Shown here: piece after piece, positions 62,704 to 64,000 of the stretch
How the letters are laid out: every line of letters begins with the position of its first letter
Numbering within the stretch: position 1 is the stretch's first letter
Source: Golubevia sp. BC0850
Taxonomy: Eukaryota; Basidiomycota; Exobasidiomycetes; Golubeviales; Golubeviaceae
NCBI GenBank assembly: GCA_012976225.1
Contig: JAAVVG010000018.1
Coordinates: 434,001-498,000, forward strand
DNA: 64,000 nucleotides
Direction of reading: 5' to 3'
Notes under the pieces: model-generated
What the model was told of the DNA's origin: nothing
What the model saw: only the letters and a program-made list of their open reading frames with translations
Database searches by the model: none
Position numbers and translations under genes: made by a program

Positions 62704-64000
62704 GATGATGAGTTAAGAGAATCAGAAGTGGGTATGTGGGATGAGTGAGAAGGAAGAAACTGAGTGTAATCGAATCTCGAGTCTCCCTTTATACTTTTTC
62801 TGAATGGAGATGAGCTCGAATTCAGAAGACTCCAGACTTGGAAACTGACGAGCGGACTTGGAAACGTGAGTCCCGTCTCGAGTCCCGCGTCTCCTTCTCC
62901 AGCCTCCTTTGAACAAGCGGGAAAACCTGCTCAAACTTCGAAACCATCCCAGGAACATTCGAAAAAAGTGTTCTTTTTGAACAATAAGATATCGTCCCAC
63001 GGGACGATCCATAAACAAACGAAGATGTAACAGAGGGCGCGTGGATAACGGTCTCGGAGTCTTGCTTCTTTACCTCAGCCTATTTCGTTCTGCACGACTT
63101 GAAAGAGGAAAAGAATCTCGATCAGTGCTCAAAATATGTACCTCGAAGGGCCAGAGTGTATCTCCTATACTAGAACCGCTCATCGAAGAGCCTAAAGGCT
63201 GACGGCCGCCACCCATCGAAACGAGATCCACTCGAGCTGTTCCGCTCAACTTTTTCCTCATCCTGATCTCCGGAATCGTATTTAGTGCTTCCGTTCTGCC
63301 CTGGTTCTGTGGGAGCACGACAAGGTGGAGAGACTAAGCTCCCAGTTTCTTGAGAGCTCAACCACTGCTTGATCCGCTGTACTAGCTAGCATATGATGAT
63401 AGTCAGAACAGGTCTCCATGTACTAAAGAAGAACTGTCGAGAGGTAGAAAAACGATGATTGAAACTCTTGATAGGGACAAAGGTTGAGAAACTGACAAAA
63501 GAATCGGGAATGTTGCTTGTCGACTTCTTTGAACACAATTCCTCACTTTAACCTAATCACCCTCGTCAACAGATCCACGCAACTATGGATTGATTTCTGA
63601 CATTGTTGATGCGTCATATCATCAGCTTCTCTCTGTACCCAACTCGCAAACCCTGCAAGTTTGTGACTCGTCGCCGCTCATTCCTAGTGACGACGCCGAG
63701 TCTTCAGAAAATGGGTCGAAGGAGGTGAAGAGCGAAAACGAAGAAAGACTTACGAAGAGTCAGAGAACCCATTGTGAGGAAAGAGAATTTCAGAATGGTT
63801 TGAAGCACTGAGAAGACTTAAGACTCACCTATCTTGCCAGTCAATTTGACAGCCACATCAGATCTCGCCGGTAAAGCATTGCAGACTCCCAAAACTGTGT
63901 CTTTACGAAGTAGGTTCTCAGACTACTCAGCCCCAAAACTGGGAGGCAAGTGGTTTTAAAAGAGTAATAATCTTACATAACTATCAAAAAGTGAGACCCA
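62704..64000. other. Promoter region and unresolved right edge
   Basis: The first part is the upstream region of the secreted-protein gene. At 63894-63829 on the minus strand a 22-codon piece (LGVCNALPARSDVAVKLTGK) sits between a good acceptor and a GTGAGT donor, and minus-strand frames at 63070-63361 are open. These may be exons of a gene entering from the right edge. No family recognised. Confidence 0.3.

Overview
This window is nuclear DNA of a fungus, most likely a basidiomycete. Genes are compact and intron-rich, most introns start GTGAGT or GTAAGT, and coding exons join in frame across several introns. Base composition is moderate to AT-leaning. The exact lineage cannot be fixed from sequence alone; Pucciniomycotina or Ustilaginomycotina would fit.

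Layout. 0.6-8.2 kb: a choline/ethanolamine kinase, a DUF2433-type protein with an RGG tail, and a secreted lysozyme-like (SLT) protein. 9.6-12.6 kb: a divergent pair made of a broken F-box gene and a gene for a protein with a possible Ras-association-like domain. 13.3-31.9 kb: housekeeping genes, namely a THI20-type thiamine enzyme, nitronate monooxygenase, a METTL-type lysine methyltransferase, two head-to-head Mpv17/PMP22 genes, a 934-aa multi-pass membrane protein, and the Golgi SNARE GOS1, plus two further broken F-box copies. 32.9-36.5 kb: a second copy of the divergent pair, in opposite orientation. 37-56.5 kb: a 69-aa membrane protein, tRNA adenosine deaminase TAD1, Mediator subunit 16, a CDC14-type phosphatase, two hypothetical genes, a distant F-box/LRR-like gene and protein phosphatase 1. 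57.7-60 kb: a third, decayed copy of the divergent pair. 61.3-62.7 kb: a secreted cysteine-rich protein.

The standout is the accessory system. An F-box gene and its divergent partner share a roughly 350-bp promoter region and occur three times in 50 kb. Copies one and two are inverted and look identical over about 2.43 kb, yet on both sides the homology continues as clearly diverged sequence. That is the expected mark of recent gene conversion between old inverted paralogues. The F-box members carry different disabling changes, while two of the three partner genes keep long open frames (365 and 400 aa).

I saw no rRNA, tRNA, CRISPR array, retroelement or virus-like element. Exon joins were worked out by hand from splice motifs, reading frame and family knowledge. 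Where exon lengths sum to a clean frame the model is firm; elsewhere this is stated.
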